Source: Ignelater luminosus (taxonomy: Eukaryota > Arthropoda > Insecta > Coleoptera > Elateridae). Taken from it: a DNA stretch of 64,000 nt. A program made the translations under genes and the position numbers. This document shows, one piece after another, positions 9,706-21,600 of this stretch (the stretch's first letter is position 1; every line of letters starts with the position of its first letter). The notes beneath the pieces were generated by a model. The model was not told where the DNA came from. It ran no database searches and saw nothing but the letters and a program-made list of their open reading frames with translations. Location: contig VTPC01000605.1 of the NCBI GenBank assembly GCA_011009095.1, forward strand, positions 145,081 to 209,080. The letters are read 5' to 3'.

Positions 9706-12494
9706 CTATTTGAACACAACTATCGGGCAAAACAAGATATTCAGAACAAATTTAATACCTAAATAAAAATTACTGGAAATCTTTCGGAGATCAAGTATCT
9801 TTTGCACTTTTAATTTTCTTTCAGTTAACTTACTATTGTGGCAAGCAACACAATAAATTTCTTCCAGAAGAACATGTGGTTTAGAGCCTCCTAAAATTCC
9901 AGTTGATCCTTGTGAATTATAATTAATTAATGAACCTCTAAATTTAATTTTATCATTGGGTTTTAATTGCAAACTGAAATTTTTGAAGTGATGGCTTGCA
10001 GTCAACATAATTTCTGCACTTTTACCCCAAAGACCTGAATGCATTCGTACTGAAATTTCAAACTGGTAGGAATTGAATTTTTCCAAAGTGCATTTTTGTG
10101 TAGATTTTATAGCATCATATAACATAAGACAATCATCTTCTATAAGATCTTGGACATTTTCACAATCTGCTTCTATTGGATTTCCATATAAACAATAAAA
10201 ATAATGACTTAATGAAGTAGGTAAACGATCAAATATATCTTTCCAAGTATTGGTGATCGATGAAATTTTAATTTCATTGACATAGCCTTCCCATTCAACT
10301 TGTACATTAGCCAGCTTTGAGCATCGCATTTGAGTTACTGCTATACTATCAGATTCCCATGCTGGTTGATGACATAAATTCTGATACTGGTCCCAAGTAA
10401 TGCTTCTAACAGTGTTACTATCTGAATAATTGTTCGAGATAGAATTATCAATAGAAATTGAATTTAACAAGAAATAAAACGTAATGACACCAAGAATTAT
10501 TTGCAAAAATGCTATGTGTTGATTAAATCGTGTTCGTGCAAATAACCAACTAATGCCTAAGCCAATAGAAGCAAAAACTAAAAATACACAAAAGCTATAC
10601 AACGATATGGTACTGGCTAACCACTTTGTTAATGCTACTGCAGGCAAGATAATAGTAGTTAAGCCAGCTAATGGTAGAAACATAACCACTCCAACTAGCG
10701 CTAACGTTCCTCGTACCAGGCCAAACATTGTTGCACCCTGTGAATTTATTATTACAATCTGTAACCAACTTAATGTAACACAATGGGGAATTAAGAATTT
10801 GTATGTTCCTCTCCAATTCTGTCTAGATGCAATACGAACAAAGAGAACTGGTATGAACATGTAAAATATAACTCGAAAATTAATGCAGAATTCAATACCA
10901 TTACCAACAATGTAACTAGCAAATGTGGGAACTTTCAAATCCAAAAAGCGCCATCCTTGTGTAACTACTGGGTCAGTTTCATATGGATATTTTGCAAGAA
11001 CGTTAACAGCAAAACTAAGTAATGCTAAGAAATCAGGAAATGTCTCACCTCGTTCTTTTATCATAAAGCAGTGCAATGTCATAAATGTTAAGGCAAAAGC
11101 TATAACTGTTAATTCGGATTGAGGAATCCACTGATCAGAGATAATAGGATAAATAATTAGATTGACTAAAAGAGCTAAGAAGAAATGGGCAAAAGGTTTA
11201 AGATTGTTACGTATGAACTGGTATTCAGTCTCTGATGTATTTAAGCTTCCACCAGAGTATGTAATAAACAAATTTGACCAAACTCGAAAATCTAAAAAGT
11301 CTCGTTTCATTTGTAACATTTGAAAAGTTGTAATTACCATGACACAAAATGTTACATAATATGCCACCATAGGAAAAAAATATATCATACTACTAGAACT
11401 AACAAAAGAATACAAAAACATGAAAAATACTAACTGAATATCTCTTTGTATTGTAGGGAAGTAGCTATAAAAAGGTCTGCGACCTAGGAATTTAATCAGC
11501 TTATAATACAAAATTTTAAATGCAAGTAAAGGGTGAAGTATAGATCTCTGCACAAATGGTACATGATCTAAAGCATGTAAGTTTGGATCAGTAAGGCATA
11601 ATACTCTATTTACTATAGGTAACTGGCCATGCGAGAAGTCAACAGCAGCAGCTACTACATGCTCTTCTGTTAATTTTTCATTTCTCTGTTCTGGTCTTTG
11701 TGACCAATCTTCCTCTTCAGAATCACTGCTTACTTCAAAATTATTTATTAATTCACCATTGGATGGTTCACCATTACCATCATCGGGTACTCTATGTATT
11801 TTTATATCTTTTTCAATTTCTAACATACGTTTTTGAAGCTGTTGTGATGTTATGTAATCTTCTCCATTAGATAATCTGTTAATCAAATCAAATTTTAATT
11901 CTACATGAACAGGATCCAGTGAAAACAAATCAAACCTTGCAAACATTTCCCTAGCAGCTTTTCTGGCTAACTTTTCATCCTGTGTCATATTTATACAAGA
12001 TTTTACATCCATATAATTGTGCTCCGTTATGCCTTTTCCTTTTAAAAAACATTTTTTTAATAACTCTGTGGCTTCTAAATTTCCTTGTTCTGAAGATTTA
12101 ATTAACCAATAGACTCCTAATCTGTCATTTTCTTGTCTTTCTATATCAAGATCTACAATTTACAACAAATTCATAATTGTTTAATCAATACAAATTGTGT
12201 TACATACCACACTTTTCTTCCAGCAACTGCTTCGCAAGCACAACCTGTGATTCTGCACATCCATCGTTTGCTAGCTGGTTTCTTAAGCGTTTCAATGATC
12301 CTCGAGGTCCATCTTCAAGAAGGTAAAAAAGATTTAAGAAAGTTAACCTAAATATTTTTTGCATGCATACATCAAATTTTATGATAATTCTTTAAACGAG
12401 AATACTATGGAATTCATAATAATACTTAATTACCGTGTAATGTCCACTGTTTTCTGCCAGATGTTGATCTCTTCGTTGGTACCACACCGGCCAT
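9706..12494 (-). CDS. WFS1: Wolframin ER transmembrane glycoprotein
   Basis: Wolframin is an ER membrane protein that supports ER calcium balance and restrains the unfolded protein response. Three exons join in frame: 12434-12494, 12208-12312 and 9706-12152, giving 870 residues (human 890). The start ATG at 12492-12494 opens a short basic leader (MAGVVPTKRS). Residues about 30-110 form the SEL1-like helical region, where 'VYWLIKSSEQGNLEATELLK' parallels the human '[20 protein letters not shown]'. An acidic linker follows (SSDSEEEDW). Residues about 290-620 hold the cluster of hydrophobic membrane segments. The C-terminal luminal domain starts at 'ITWDQYQNLCHQPAWES', matching human 'LTWQQYGALCGPRAWKE', and keeps several Cys including 'YCVACHN'. 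The protein ends with a hydrophobic stretch (LFCPIVVF), as in the family. The internal Met at 12012 could be mistaken for the start, but the two upstream exons are clearly conserved. A polyA signal lies at 9667-9672. Confidence 0.95.
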
Positions 12495-13238
12495 CGCATT
12501 AATTTGGTATAAGAAAATAAACAAATAAATGTCAAAAGTTGAAGCTCTGCTTATGCAACACCTTTTACATCTTTTAACATGCAACAAAATATTGAGATAT
12601 GCATAGGGTGTTCTAATAAAAATTCCCTTATTTATAGTAAGAATTCTACAGGGTGTTCCAAATTAGCAATTAATGTTTCCTTTAAGTTTAGTTGATACTG
12701 TTTATGTTGGAAATGATAAACTTGTGCAATAATAATAATCAATACAATCAAGAGCTGGTCAGCATCAAAAATTGTGTGAAATATATCCGACTCTCTCTTT
12801 CAACAGATTTGAGTTCGTAATAATAGTATAATGATTGATAAGTATTGAGCTAGATTATTTTACATATTATTTAGTTTGTATTTAATTTTTATTCATCTCA
12901 TTTCTTTATTAAGGATTCTTATTCTTTCTGCTGCGATTTTGCTTGATTATTCGACCCATCAAATGGGGCCAATTGGAATGATTGCGGGATATTTTTGCTA
13001 ATACATACTATAACTGTTTTTCTCTCGAAGATAAAGTTCAAATATGAGTCCTGTAGATGCAAAACTCGGTAATCCCAATTTTAGTAAATTTTGAGTTGTG
13101 CCTGTCATGTTATTCTAAAATGATTACTTTCTCAAATAATATGTGAACGTTCATGTGTAAAGGGATCTTATCTTCACCAGGCAAACTTTTTAGGAGAGCC
13201 GAAAAACGAAACAAAAAGTAGAAATTTTGTATCGATTC
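12495..13238. other. Spacer upstream of wolframin with repeat scraps
   Basis: This includes the wolframin promoter region, in which I see no specific motif. Two half-copies of an 'AGGGTGTTC' repeat edge lie at about 12605 and 12652, a signature often left at the ends of insect repeats. There is no coding evidence. Confidence 0.45.
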
Positions 13239-13615
13239 CAGTAGCGGATCCACGGGGGGGAGGGCAAAAACTTCTTCGCCCCCCCCCCCCAAAGAGTAAG
13301 AAAAATGGAAAAAACCTTTTACCAAGAAAACATTCATTTAATAGGAATATAGTGTGACTAGCTTTAGTCACGCATTCTTTTTTAACTAAAGTTTTGTTGA
13401 AATCTAGTAAAACTAATAAATAAAGATTTACTGCCACCTGTAAACCGATGCCTTGGCTGGTGCCGTCAAAGAACATTTCTGTAGAAGTCTTAATTTGTTT
13501 TTTAAATTATTTTATTAAAATTATCTAGTTCCTTTGTGTGTTAACCTTTAATTAGAAACAAAAAATTTCAAATATATTTCGGCCCCCCTTGATTTAAATC
13601 CCGCATCCGCTACTG
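13239..13615. mobile_element. hAT-type MITE, 377 bp, 8-bp TSD
   Basis: The element starts CAGTAGCGGATCC and ends in the inverse, GGATGC-type copy ...GCATCCGCTACTG. It is flanked on both sides by the identical octamer ATCGATTC (13231-13238 and 13616-13623). An 8-bp duplication plus a CAG...CTG end is the hAT pattern. The ends have G/C homopolymer runs (13254-13290 and 13581-13589). No transposase is inside; minus-strand open frames across it are incidental. Confidence 0.85.
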
Positions 13616-13940
13616 ATCGATTCCGATTCTACAACTATTGATCTGTAAAATGTAATCATTGATTTATCGAGTTTTAATCGATTTCATATAAAAATATTGA
13701 AAAAACAAGAAATAGGTTGCGAAGTTCAGGTTCCTTTTGTAATAGTTGATTTATTCTCATGCTTTGCACTATTTATACAGTTTTGTTTGCTCTTCTGCAT
13801 ATCTTTTCCTTACATTAGATGACTCTCTATGTTGTTCTAGTAAATGTATACAGTGCAGCGAGTTGTTTTAAGAGGTTTTTTTTTCTATTTTCGTAGGTTT
13901 GTTGTGTTGTGCTTTTATTACTTTGGTTTGTTGTGTATAC

Positions 13941-15970
13941 AATGACCGACAAAGAAGATAAAGTTTTAAAATTCTTCAAAACTATGCATTTGAAGACTTA
14001 CTTGAAGACATGAGAGCAATTTATGAAGATTACTTTTGTGAAAGGGAAAAAGAGTTGAGTGACTTGGATGAACTACTTGCAAAGCCTCTGGAAGCAGAGA
14101 CATTGGACGACAACGTCCTATCAATACGTTTGGAAGATATTCCTTTTATTTTTTCGATAAGTTTTCGAAGAACGAATACCTAAGTTTATTGTGCTAACCT
14201 CTAGTTAAAAAAAAGTTGTCTTGGTACTCGTCTATTATATGACAATCAACATTATTATTTTACTTTTTGCAAAACAAACATATGTAGCTGTACTAATCCA
14301 CAACAGGAAGGAGGTTTCTTTAAATTCAATCGAGGGAAATAGGAGTTAGAGCATCTCCCAAAACGAAGTGAGGGGGAGGGCGGCGAGGCCTGTGGAACTA
14401 TTGGCAGACTTATGGCAAAATCTGGCTGGAGAAATTGAATTGTTTGACCATGACTTTGAAGCAGAACGATATTGTAATCTTAAATATTGCGATAAATTTT
14501 CAGTTGATGAACTTCTACAGCTAAAAATGAATCAAAAGAATTGGATTACTATTTTGATGGGATAAATATGTTAGGCTTGATAATGCTTGGGCAGTCACGC
14601 AGCATAACAAGAACCCAGGATGAAATTATAACTGGAAGGCATCATGTTGAACAGAAAAGACAACGGCAAAGAATTATTTTTGCTTTCAGGGGTGAGCGTA
14701 TGTATCAAAATTTCTTTTTGTTTGTTCTTGGTATGAATATGAAGCGATCTAAGAGACTATTAAAGTTGTTCAAGGATGATGGGCTCCAATTACCAACACA
14801 TGGCAACATGAAACGCACTCCAAAACACACTGTTACTATAGCTCAAACATGAAATGTTGTACGATTTAGAGAAAACGCTCTATTCATAGCTGGCCGGCTT
14901 GCTAATAAAAAAAGCAATTGTCAAGTTATTGCCATCTTCTGATACTAAACATGTATCATGATCTATGTTCTGTTTGCCAAACAAATTTCACAAGTCATGA
15001 CCAATTAAAAGTGAAATCTGAAGCAGAAAAATTGGAATGTTTTCAAATGTGCATAGACCATTTACAGAAAGAAAATATTTTCGCAATACTATCAAAAAAG
15101 CAAGAAACATTACGATCCAGCTTCCTTGGTGCAATCGCAAAATGAATTTTTTCCTAACTCGTATTCATTCGATTTCGCCCAAGAAGTTCACGTTTCACAT
15201 GACCTCCTTCAGCCTGGTCCAATATACTTTCTAACGCCTTACAAAATAGGCATTTTTGGTATTTTGTGCAAACACAGCACAATTATCTCATTCCGGAGTC
15301 TGTCGAAAGGAGCGAATGTTGTTGTAAGTTATGTCCACTACTTGATAAATTTTAGATTAGGGAAGAAGTACCTTAAATTGAATGCAAATAACTGTGTGGC
15401 ACAAAATAAAAATAATATTATGATTTCATATTTAGAGTGGAGAATTTTGAATGATTTGAACGAAACAATAACTTTGTTATTTTTACCAGTGGGGCACACC
15501 AAATTTGGGTATAAAAATCAAGCTGCCTAAATCATGTTGCAGATATTATTGCAAAAATAAACTCCACAATCTAACATGAACAAGGCTGTGCTAACAGGGA
15601 CCGAAAGAGGCATTTTCATTTTGCAGAGAAACTATGGAAGTCTGTGCCTAAAATAACAAGTTACTGCCATTTCAATTTTTCAGTTCAATACAAAAGATAG
15701 AAGTTAAATGCCAAGTGACGATCCAAATGTAACTTTCCGACTAACCGATTTCGTTGACAGTCTTGAAGACTTCCCTTAAACTATTTTTCCTTTTGGAGTA
15801 ATGGAATCAAGGAATACGAGAAAATAAGACCCTACCGTTCCAATGAGTCTGTCCGAAGCCAGAGGAGGAGGTACGCCAAGAATCCGACAACGAGCGATTG
15901 ACCCCTCATACTCCTTTACCTAAAAGAAAAATGCCTAAGAAAAGCAAGACAAAACAAAAGAAAAATTAAG
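13941..15970 (+). pseudogene. Decayed transposon gene with 'NNC.AQNKNN' domain
   Basis: Several consecutive plus-strand fragments resemble one protein family known to me from transposon-like genes of insects, corals and fish. An N-terminal acidic region is followed by a Lys/Arg-rich segment (HVEQKRQRQRIIF) and a 'KRLLKLFKDDG' helix. A nuclease-like core follows, with 'YSFDFAQEVH', 'LLQPGPIYFLTP', 'NNCVAQNKNN' and 'PVGHTKFGY'. In relatives the third motif reads ADNC.GQNKNN (often classified under DUF7869), so the acidic residue is replaced by Asn here. A 'EKIRPYR' tail and a basic end lie near 15825-15965. The gene is broken in several places. I could not find terminal repeats, so the superfamily is left open. 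Confidence 0.7.
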
Positions 15971-17787
15971 ATTGGCCGTTAATAGTAACATAGCTTACGG
16001 TTCGGGACTGATTATTTTTTTAGTTGCAATATTCTTTGTTACTGCCTTATTTCTTGTGTTTCTGATTTTATTGTTATTGCTTCTTACTTCCTAAAAATTG
16101 CAAACTTTTTAAAATTAAATAATTAATTAAAAATAATGAATCATTAATGATTGTTCATTTGTTTATGTGCTCATGCGTCTTTGCTAGATTTGAGGATTCG
16201 TGGTCATTGTATGTTGTTTTTTTTTGCTTTGGACAAACTTAAAATTAATAAATTATTGATTAATTTATCAAATATTATTGATTATTAATCAATCAGTAAC
16301 AATAATAATAATTATTGACGCTTTAATGATTTTTTTTCGGGTTGCCCCGATTGATTTCACGTACTTCACAAGTTCGAAGCAAGCAACTCCACTACATCTT
16401 CAGTAAACAAGACACTTCTTCCTTAATTAAAAAAATTATATCAGAGTGATCTACCTATTAGAACTCATTTGGAAAGAATGTTAGGTTAGGTTAGGTCATG
16501 GGAAAAATATTTATTATGCTTTTCCAACTCAATGAAATAGAGACATTTTTAAATGTATCAAAACTTTAATAAATAAATACAAAGGTTATTCAAATATAAC
16601 AAGTAATATAATATACAAAAATAAATACAAATTATTCTATATCTACTTAACTTTGACTGGTTACAATTCTTTTCTATAATTTATTGCTTCGTCACTGGAG
16701 ATCACCAAACAGTAACATAAATCAAAATTAGAAACCTCAGTTAAAATTGCCAGACTATTTTTTATCTCGATAAGAAAAAGAGATTAGATGACATTTGCGG
16801 ATCTCGCAGTTTATCATGGCGTGGCGACACTTTCTAAAAACTAGAAATACGCAAAACATTGACTTTTCGGAAATAAATATTCGAGGTAAAAGGGTCCCAC
16901 TTATACCTGTTAATTCGTTGGACATGCTCGAATGTTTTGTACCTTAAAATTTTCATAGAAAAAGGGTTTTGCCGTTTGTCAATTATTTTCTTTCAAACGT
17001 ACTTCTTTAGAAATATCTTAAACACTTTTGCACATTATAAATAATTTTCGTAGAAGGTTTAAGAATTTTGTTTAGTGTCTAATTCTTAGTGTAGATAACA
17101 CATTATAAATCTTCCTAGAAGAATTTTGCTTTTGTCTAAATTCTTCTTAAACGGACCTACATCAATAATATTTCCTTGAACAAAATTTCTGTTAATAGTT
17201 TTTAGAAAATGATTTTCTTCGAAAACTCGAGAATTTTGTTCTTTGTTAAAACACAGGTAGAGATGTATAAAAGCTTAGTTATTTACACGGACGACAGAGT
17301 CACTCACCAAGATTCATTCGATATTATTCCAGTTTGCATAAAATATAGCATAGTTCATCGACAATTGTTAACCTGTTATAATCTTTAATAAATAACGTTT
17401 ATTTTTACTAATTATTATCAAACGAACTCGCATATTATTATTAAAGAACCTAGCACCTCAGTTACCTTTTCAATGGCAAACAACTTTTGATGCAAAACAA
17501 AAGACGAAAACTAGTTTTGGACAATTTTCAAAATTGTGAAAAATCGATTCGAGAATCTTAGAAAAGTCTCACCAAAGATATTATCCAATCCTTTTTACCA
17601 TCAAAATCTAAAATAGTTATTTTAATCTTCGAAAATGCCTCACTTCGTGAGATGCCTAGCTGCAAAATAGCCCCTGTGACCCCAAAAATAATACTTTTTA
17701 GTAAACACCACCAAAATTCGAATATGTAATAAACATAATTTAAATCATCCTCGAGACAATTTCATGTTTTGGGTATCGCTAAAGAGC
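15971..17787. other. Spacer with AT-rich and tandem repeats
   Basis: No gene is supported. Contents are AT-rich repeats of ATTAAT type near 16110-16320, a (TTAGG)3 tract at 16481-16495, and an approximate two-copy tandem repeat of about 70 bp at 17032-17150. The repeat's copies share 'ACATTATAAAT' and 'AGAATTTTG' blocks. Confidence 0.45.
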
Positions 17788-18795
17788 TTAGAAAAAATCT
17801 AAGTTTTCGATTTTTAATATTCTGGTAATCAGGCCAGATACTGTAGAGAGAAATACGTTCGAGACAATTTTAAAAATTTGTACTTCTAAAACTCGTAATT
17901 GAAACAAACGCGAGCGTTGTATCATTTGCATATATGGAATAACCGGAAGAATAAACTTCCAAATCATCAATTTTCTAACCAGCTTTTCAGGCATTTTATT
18001 ATTATATGAAAGATGTACCCAACTAATCTTGTCTTTGTATTCTTTTACGAAATTTTCAGATAAATCTTGGCACTGAGAAATATTTTCCCAATATACAGAT
18101 TCCTCAAACTCCCTTATGAATGATTCAGATAATTCCTGGTAACAAGTAACAATATACCAATTTACGCAAGTTCTAAATTCTCTGATAAATTCTTCTGATA
18201 AAATTCGTTTGCGACAAATTGCATTCCAATTTACTTCATCTTTATGTTCTCGTATCAATTCCTCCGATAAATCGACCGAAACAACTCCCCATTTAATTCT
18301 GTCTCTAAATTCTATTAAAAAATCTTGTGATAATTTCTGATATCTAGAAACAGCAAACCAGTTCACGCGATCTTTATATTTTCTAATAAATTCTTCGGAT
18401 AATTCTTGTCTTTTACAAATATAATACCAAATCATTTCACCCTTATTAAATTCTTTAATAAACTCTTCTGAAAATATTAGCGCTTCCGCTACATCAAACC
18501 AACATATAGCACTATGGTCATACATTACAGTCCAATCATAATTGTCTCTAAACTCATCAAGAAATTCATCGAGCAATTTATGATCTTCATAAACATGCTT
18601 CCAGCGAATATCTTCCACAATTTTAATTACATTTACATCTAAATGATACATTTCCATTATATTATTCAACAAATAATGTTTATTAGTTAGATTCTTTACT
18701 TCTATCTCAATGTTAAACATGTGACAAAAATGTAAATGATCTAAGTCTTTTAGATGTTTGGATATTGCGCAATAGCAATAGTAATTTAGGGCCAT
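17788..18795 (-). CDS. Tandem 23-residue W/LSE-repeat protein, paralogue A
   Basis: Single-exon open frame of 335 residues starting MALNYYCY. The first about 70 residues form an N-terminal module (ISKHLKDLDHLHFC...) that is loosely F-box-like in its spacing of hydrophobics. About eight tandem repeats of 23 residues follow (about residues 65-285). In each, W is at position 1, an aliphatic residue at 4, usually Q at 8, LSE at 10-12, FI at 14-15, E-F/Y at 17-18 and an aliphatic residue before N/D at 22-23. Examples are 'LSEEFIREFRTCVNW' and 'LSENFVKEYKDKISW'. One repeat is 21 residues long and one N-terminal unit is irregular. The last about 50 residues diverge from the pattern. A paralogue lies at 43434-44216 on the same strand and starts with MALSYDCY. 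The family is not one I can name. From memory, similar W/LSE repeats occur in hypothetical proteins of large DNA viruses and phages; this is unverified. A TAG just before the ATG could be a 5' UTR splice acceptor. Confidence 0.75.
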   Translation of the reverse strand: MALNYYCYCAISKHLKDLDHLHFCHMFNIEIEVKNLTNKHYLLNNIMEMYHLDVNVIKIVEDIRWKHVYEDHKLLDEFLDEFRDNYDWTVMYDHSAICWFDVAEALIFSEEFIKEFNKGEMIWYYICKRQELSEEFIRKYKDRVNWFAVSRYQKLSQDFLIEFRDRIKWGVVSVDLSEELIREHKDEVNWNAICRKRILSEEFIREFRTCVNWYIVTCYQELSESFIREFEESVYWENISQCQDLSENFVKEYKDKISWVHLSYNNKMPEKLVRKLMIWKFILPVIPYMQMIQRSRLFQLRVLEVQIFKIVSNVFLSTVSGLITRILKIENLDFF

Positions 18796-18910
18796 GCTAC
18801 AATCTTAATGTACATAAAAAACAATTATTACCCTTATAGTAGTTGTTACATTTGTTAAAGACTATTTTGTTCATTTTCTAACCTAAAACAACTCTTCGTT
18901 TAAGCGCTTA

Positions 18911-19077
18911 TTATCCACATAAAAGTACCATTTTAATTAACCAGCAAGTTTCTTTTTGTAGAATCTTCTGAATGTAATCTTCACTTTCTTTTAGTTGATT
19001 TAACAGGTGGCGATTGGCGAAGCGGGATAGCTTAAGATAAAGGTGAAGCTTTCGGGCATCCTTTCCTGAAAAAAATC
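18911..19077 (-). other. Orphan exon-like open frame upstream of paralogue A
   Basis: Reading on the minus strand, a good polypyrimidine-AG acceptor (TTTTTTTCAG) is followed by about 50 open codons rich in Leu and Lys, including 'KLHLYLKLSRFANRHLLNQL' and 'KESEDYIQKIL'. The composition suggests an amphipathic helix. No family is recognised and no donor or partner exon is assured. It could be a leftover exon of the locus or chance. Confidence 0.25.
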
Positions 19078-19239
19078 TATTGTAAGTAAATACTCCAAAA
19101 ATATAAAAAGAGCATTTCATGATTAATACTTAATAAAGAGAGTATGCTAGATAAAATTAACTTATAAAGTATAGTTGTCAAATTAACTTTCTGTTAATAA
19201 GCAGTACGTATAATAACTTAAACTAAATGTGTTACAAGC

Positions 19240-19900
19240 GGACCATATATGAGATTTTGCCCGAGTGAACCGTTTCCAACTGTAACTCCAACCTGCCATT
19301 GGAGCTTCCCACAACCCTGACTGGAACTGGTCCCTCTGGCCGCCAGAAGCTTTTTTCATCATGTTTTAGACGTTCTGGCTTTCCTAACGCCATATTTCGC
19401 AAACAAAGCTGCTGCGTTCTGTTGGCTGGATGTCCTTTGGTACTACCCTCATTGCCTCGCTTCGACGATATATGAATTCTTAAAACGACGCTTTAGACAT
19501 TGCTTGGTTTTGGGTTCTCCACCGTGCACAATCCATATCCATGTTCCCTATGATGAAGACTCTTACTCATGTTTCTTGCTGATACTCTTCACTTCTACGA
19601 TGGAACGTTCGTGTAGGCGCATACTGCGAGCTCCAGCGTCCTGTGTTGTGCGGACGGCTATCAATCACTTTCTATCCATCCATAGCCACCACTTGAGCTA
19701 GATCGTCATCCAATCCGAAAAATTCGGAGTCTCCGATCTACAAGCTGTCTCGCCTTTCACTTCGGTCGCCACCTGAAATGAAAGCCGGGAACGTCCGAAG
19801 ATCTACGACTTGGTTACGTGATGATATCATGGAGAGGGATTCTAAGGAGTAAATTCTGACAAGGTGTTTACTTATCAAAATCTGCTTCCTCCCGTGGGAG
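19240..19900 (-). other. GC-richer segment, probable retroelement fossil
   Basis: The base composition is clearly above the surroundings. About 50 open codons on the minus strand in 19245-19395 look protein-like, with a 'SFWRPEGPVPVRVV' stretch followed by 'SSNGRLELQLE'. That layout recalls the region after the integrase in some LTR retroelements, but the match is from memory and weak. It is broken, has no recognisable ends, and is presumably old. Confidence 0.3.
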
Positions 19901-20404
19901 CAATAAGTTATTTCAAGTCTTCTAGATTTTTGTAGACGATCACATCTTCGATTACTTTTAGAATCCTAAGTTTTGTAGGTCCTAGTCATCATAAATACCC
20001 AGGTCTTTAGAAAATTAAAATCTTGCAGGTTTTTACTCTTCAGACTCTTACAAGCCTCCGAGTTTTTGCAGATTAGAGAAATCTTGAAAGCGGAGGTGCT
20101 CTGGAATCCCTATGGGTTTCTGGTCCTTACAAAATTTCAGATACTTGTCAACTGTAGTTATTCCCCAGGATCTGGTAAGCCTCCAAGTTCTGACGGGCTT
20201 CTAGATTATTGCTACCATTAAATACTTGGGAGTCCTTAAATCCTTATGAATGTGCTGCATTCGATAATAATTATGCCCCCGATAAAGACAGATTTTCCAA
20301 ATAACTATCTTAATGTTTTTCAGTACTTCTTGTGTCCAAGACCTACTGTGTTTTAGAATTCTTTCCTGAAGATATTTTGGGTTAAATGTATTTTTGTAAT
20401 TTTC
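19901..20404. other. Degenerate repetitive spacer
   Basis: The stretch contains loosely repeated 'AAGCCTCC(G/A)AGTT' and 'TCTAGATT' phrases, for example near 20053 and 20179. They suggest a very decayed short-period array. There is no coding evidence. Confidence 0.35.
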
Positions 20405-20701
20405 AACGAACTCCGAAAGGAGTCGTTACTGAACTTGCGAAGTCTGTCTGTCTTATTTTTTAAATTTTGACTTCTGATTTGGATTCTGCATCAAAAACTA
20501 AAGAACACGTGGTGTCTTCGTCTTTTGATATCCCTTCGGTAACATGGTCAAAATGACCGCCGAAATGTGAAAAATCTTCAGAAATTTTGTTTTTACTTTA
20601 GAATAATATTCTACATCAAAAAAATAAGAGATACGTATACCTTTAGTTTTTTGATATCACTTCGGGGACATGGCCGCCGAAAGAACAAAACAGAGTTCGT
20701 T
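20405..20701 (+). repeat. Dispersed repeat family, copy A
   Basis: Starts AACGAACTCCG and ends (C/A)GAGTTCGTT, so the ends are short inverted repeats of about 11 bp. The start also folds on itself (AACGAaCTCC...GGAGtCGTT). The interior shares long stretches with the copy at 45967-46459, including 'TTTTTTGATATCAC' and 'AACATGGTCAAAATG'. Similarity runs about 30 bp beyond the right end, so the true boundary may be wider. No protein is encoded. Superfamily unknown. Confidence 0.65.
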
Positions 20702-20889
20702 GTGGTTATGTTTTGTATTCCCAGATGTTTGATGATATATGTAGACTAGAGGCAAAAGTTAGGGAATAATAATAAAAGCTCAATCAATAAAATGATTTCA
20801 TACCAAAATTTATTTGTTAGAAAGAAAGAAAAACGTGTGTATGTTTATGGCCACCGTTAACAACTGCTACCTCTTGAATTCTTTTTACT

Positions 20890-21600
20890 TAAAATTCAAT
20901 AATTAATATTTGCTTGAGGGAGATTTTCTCATAGCTGTGGCAACATATTCCTTAATTCTTGTATCGATTTTAGTGGGGGTTGGTAGTTATTAAAAGCTTG
21001 CTGAAGCAAATCTCAACATGTCTCCATCGTCTTTATGGTATTTCCAAATGTTAAATAACATTAGTTTGTGAAGGCATTTCTCACAATGGCAGTTCTGTGG
21101 GATGGTGTGTTCTCATCCAAAAATACCGTGGGCCAACGTTTGTTGCCAAAGGAACCACAATATTTTCTGAAGTATCATGAGCATATAATGTACCAGCCAT
21201 GATATTTTCACAAACATACAGCGACGTCCGCAGATTCAAAGCAACACTACCCCATATTATTATTGACTCTCCGCGAAAGAATGTGCCTCTTGGACATAAC
21301 TGCGTTGTTGTGGGGTTTTTCAAGAGCTGCATGAAGACCAAATCGACATTTATCAGTAAAAACTACATAGTGCTATTATGATCCCAAGCAAATCCGTTCA
21401 CGTACCCGTTGTAAACGCTCATGTGTTGCCGAGACGCTAATACTATCTCATGTATATTTCTTACCGTTCTCACTGATACTGCAGCTTCAGTAACTGCTCG
21501 AAACTCTTGTCTCAACTGAGTCAGTTTAAGTTTAAGTTCCTTCTGGCGTTTACGGTAAGAAAACAAAAGAAGTGTGCCAAATTTCGTTTTCCCCAATGAA
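20890..21600 (-). pseudogene. Tc1-like transposase remnant
   Basis: Minus-strand fragments follow the Tc1 transposase plan. They include a helix-turn-helix-side fragment (AVTEAAVSVRTVRNI), 'FTDKCRFGLH' around the first catalytic Asp, 'ESIIIWGSVAL' (the usual GGSVMVWG block), 'FLDENTPSHRT' around the second Asp, and a C-terminal 'LQQAFNNYQPP'-like end. Several frame changes separate them, so it is inactive. Terminal repeats were not resolved. Confidence 0.7.

Noticed and set aside
10553-11122. Plus-strand open frames inside the wolframin locus
   Set aside because: They are antisense to the conserved wolframin membrane region and have no own similarity.
13110-13476. Overlapping minus-strand frames of 75 and 100 codons
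   Set aside because: They cross the hAT MITE and its G/C homopolymers and have no protein-like composition.
8921-16495. TTAGG tracts as telomere or subtelomere evidence
   Set aside because: Each tract has only three units and lies among ordinary genes; interstitial TTAGG triplets are common in insects.
17788-18795. Assignment of the 23-residue repeats to TPR, PPR or SEL1
   Set aside because: The period (23) and the Trp/LSE pattern do not match the 34-38 residue signatures of those families.
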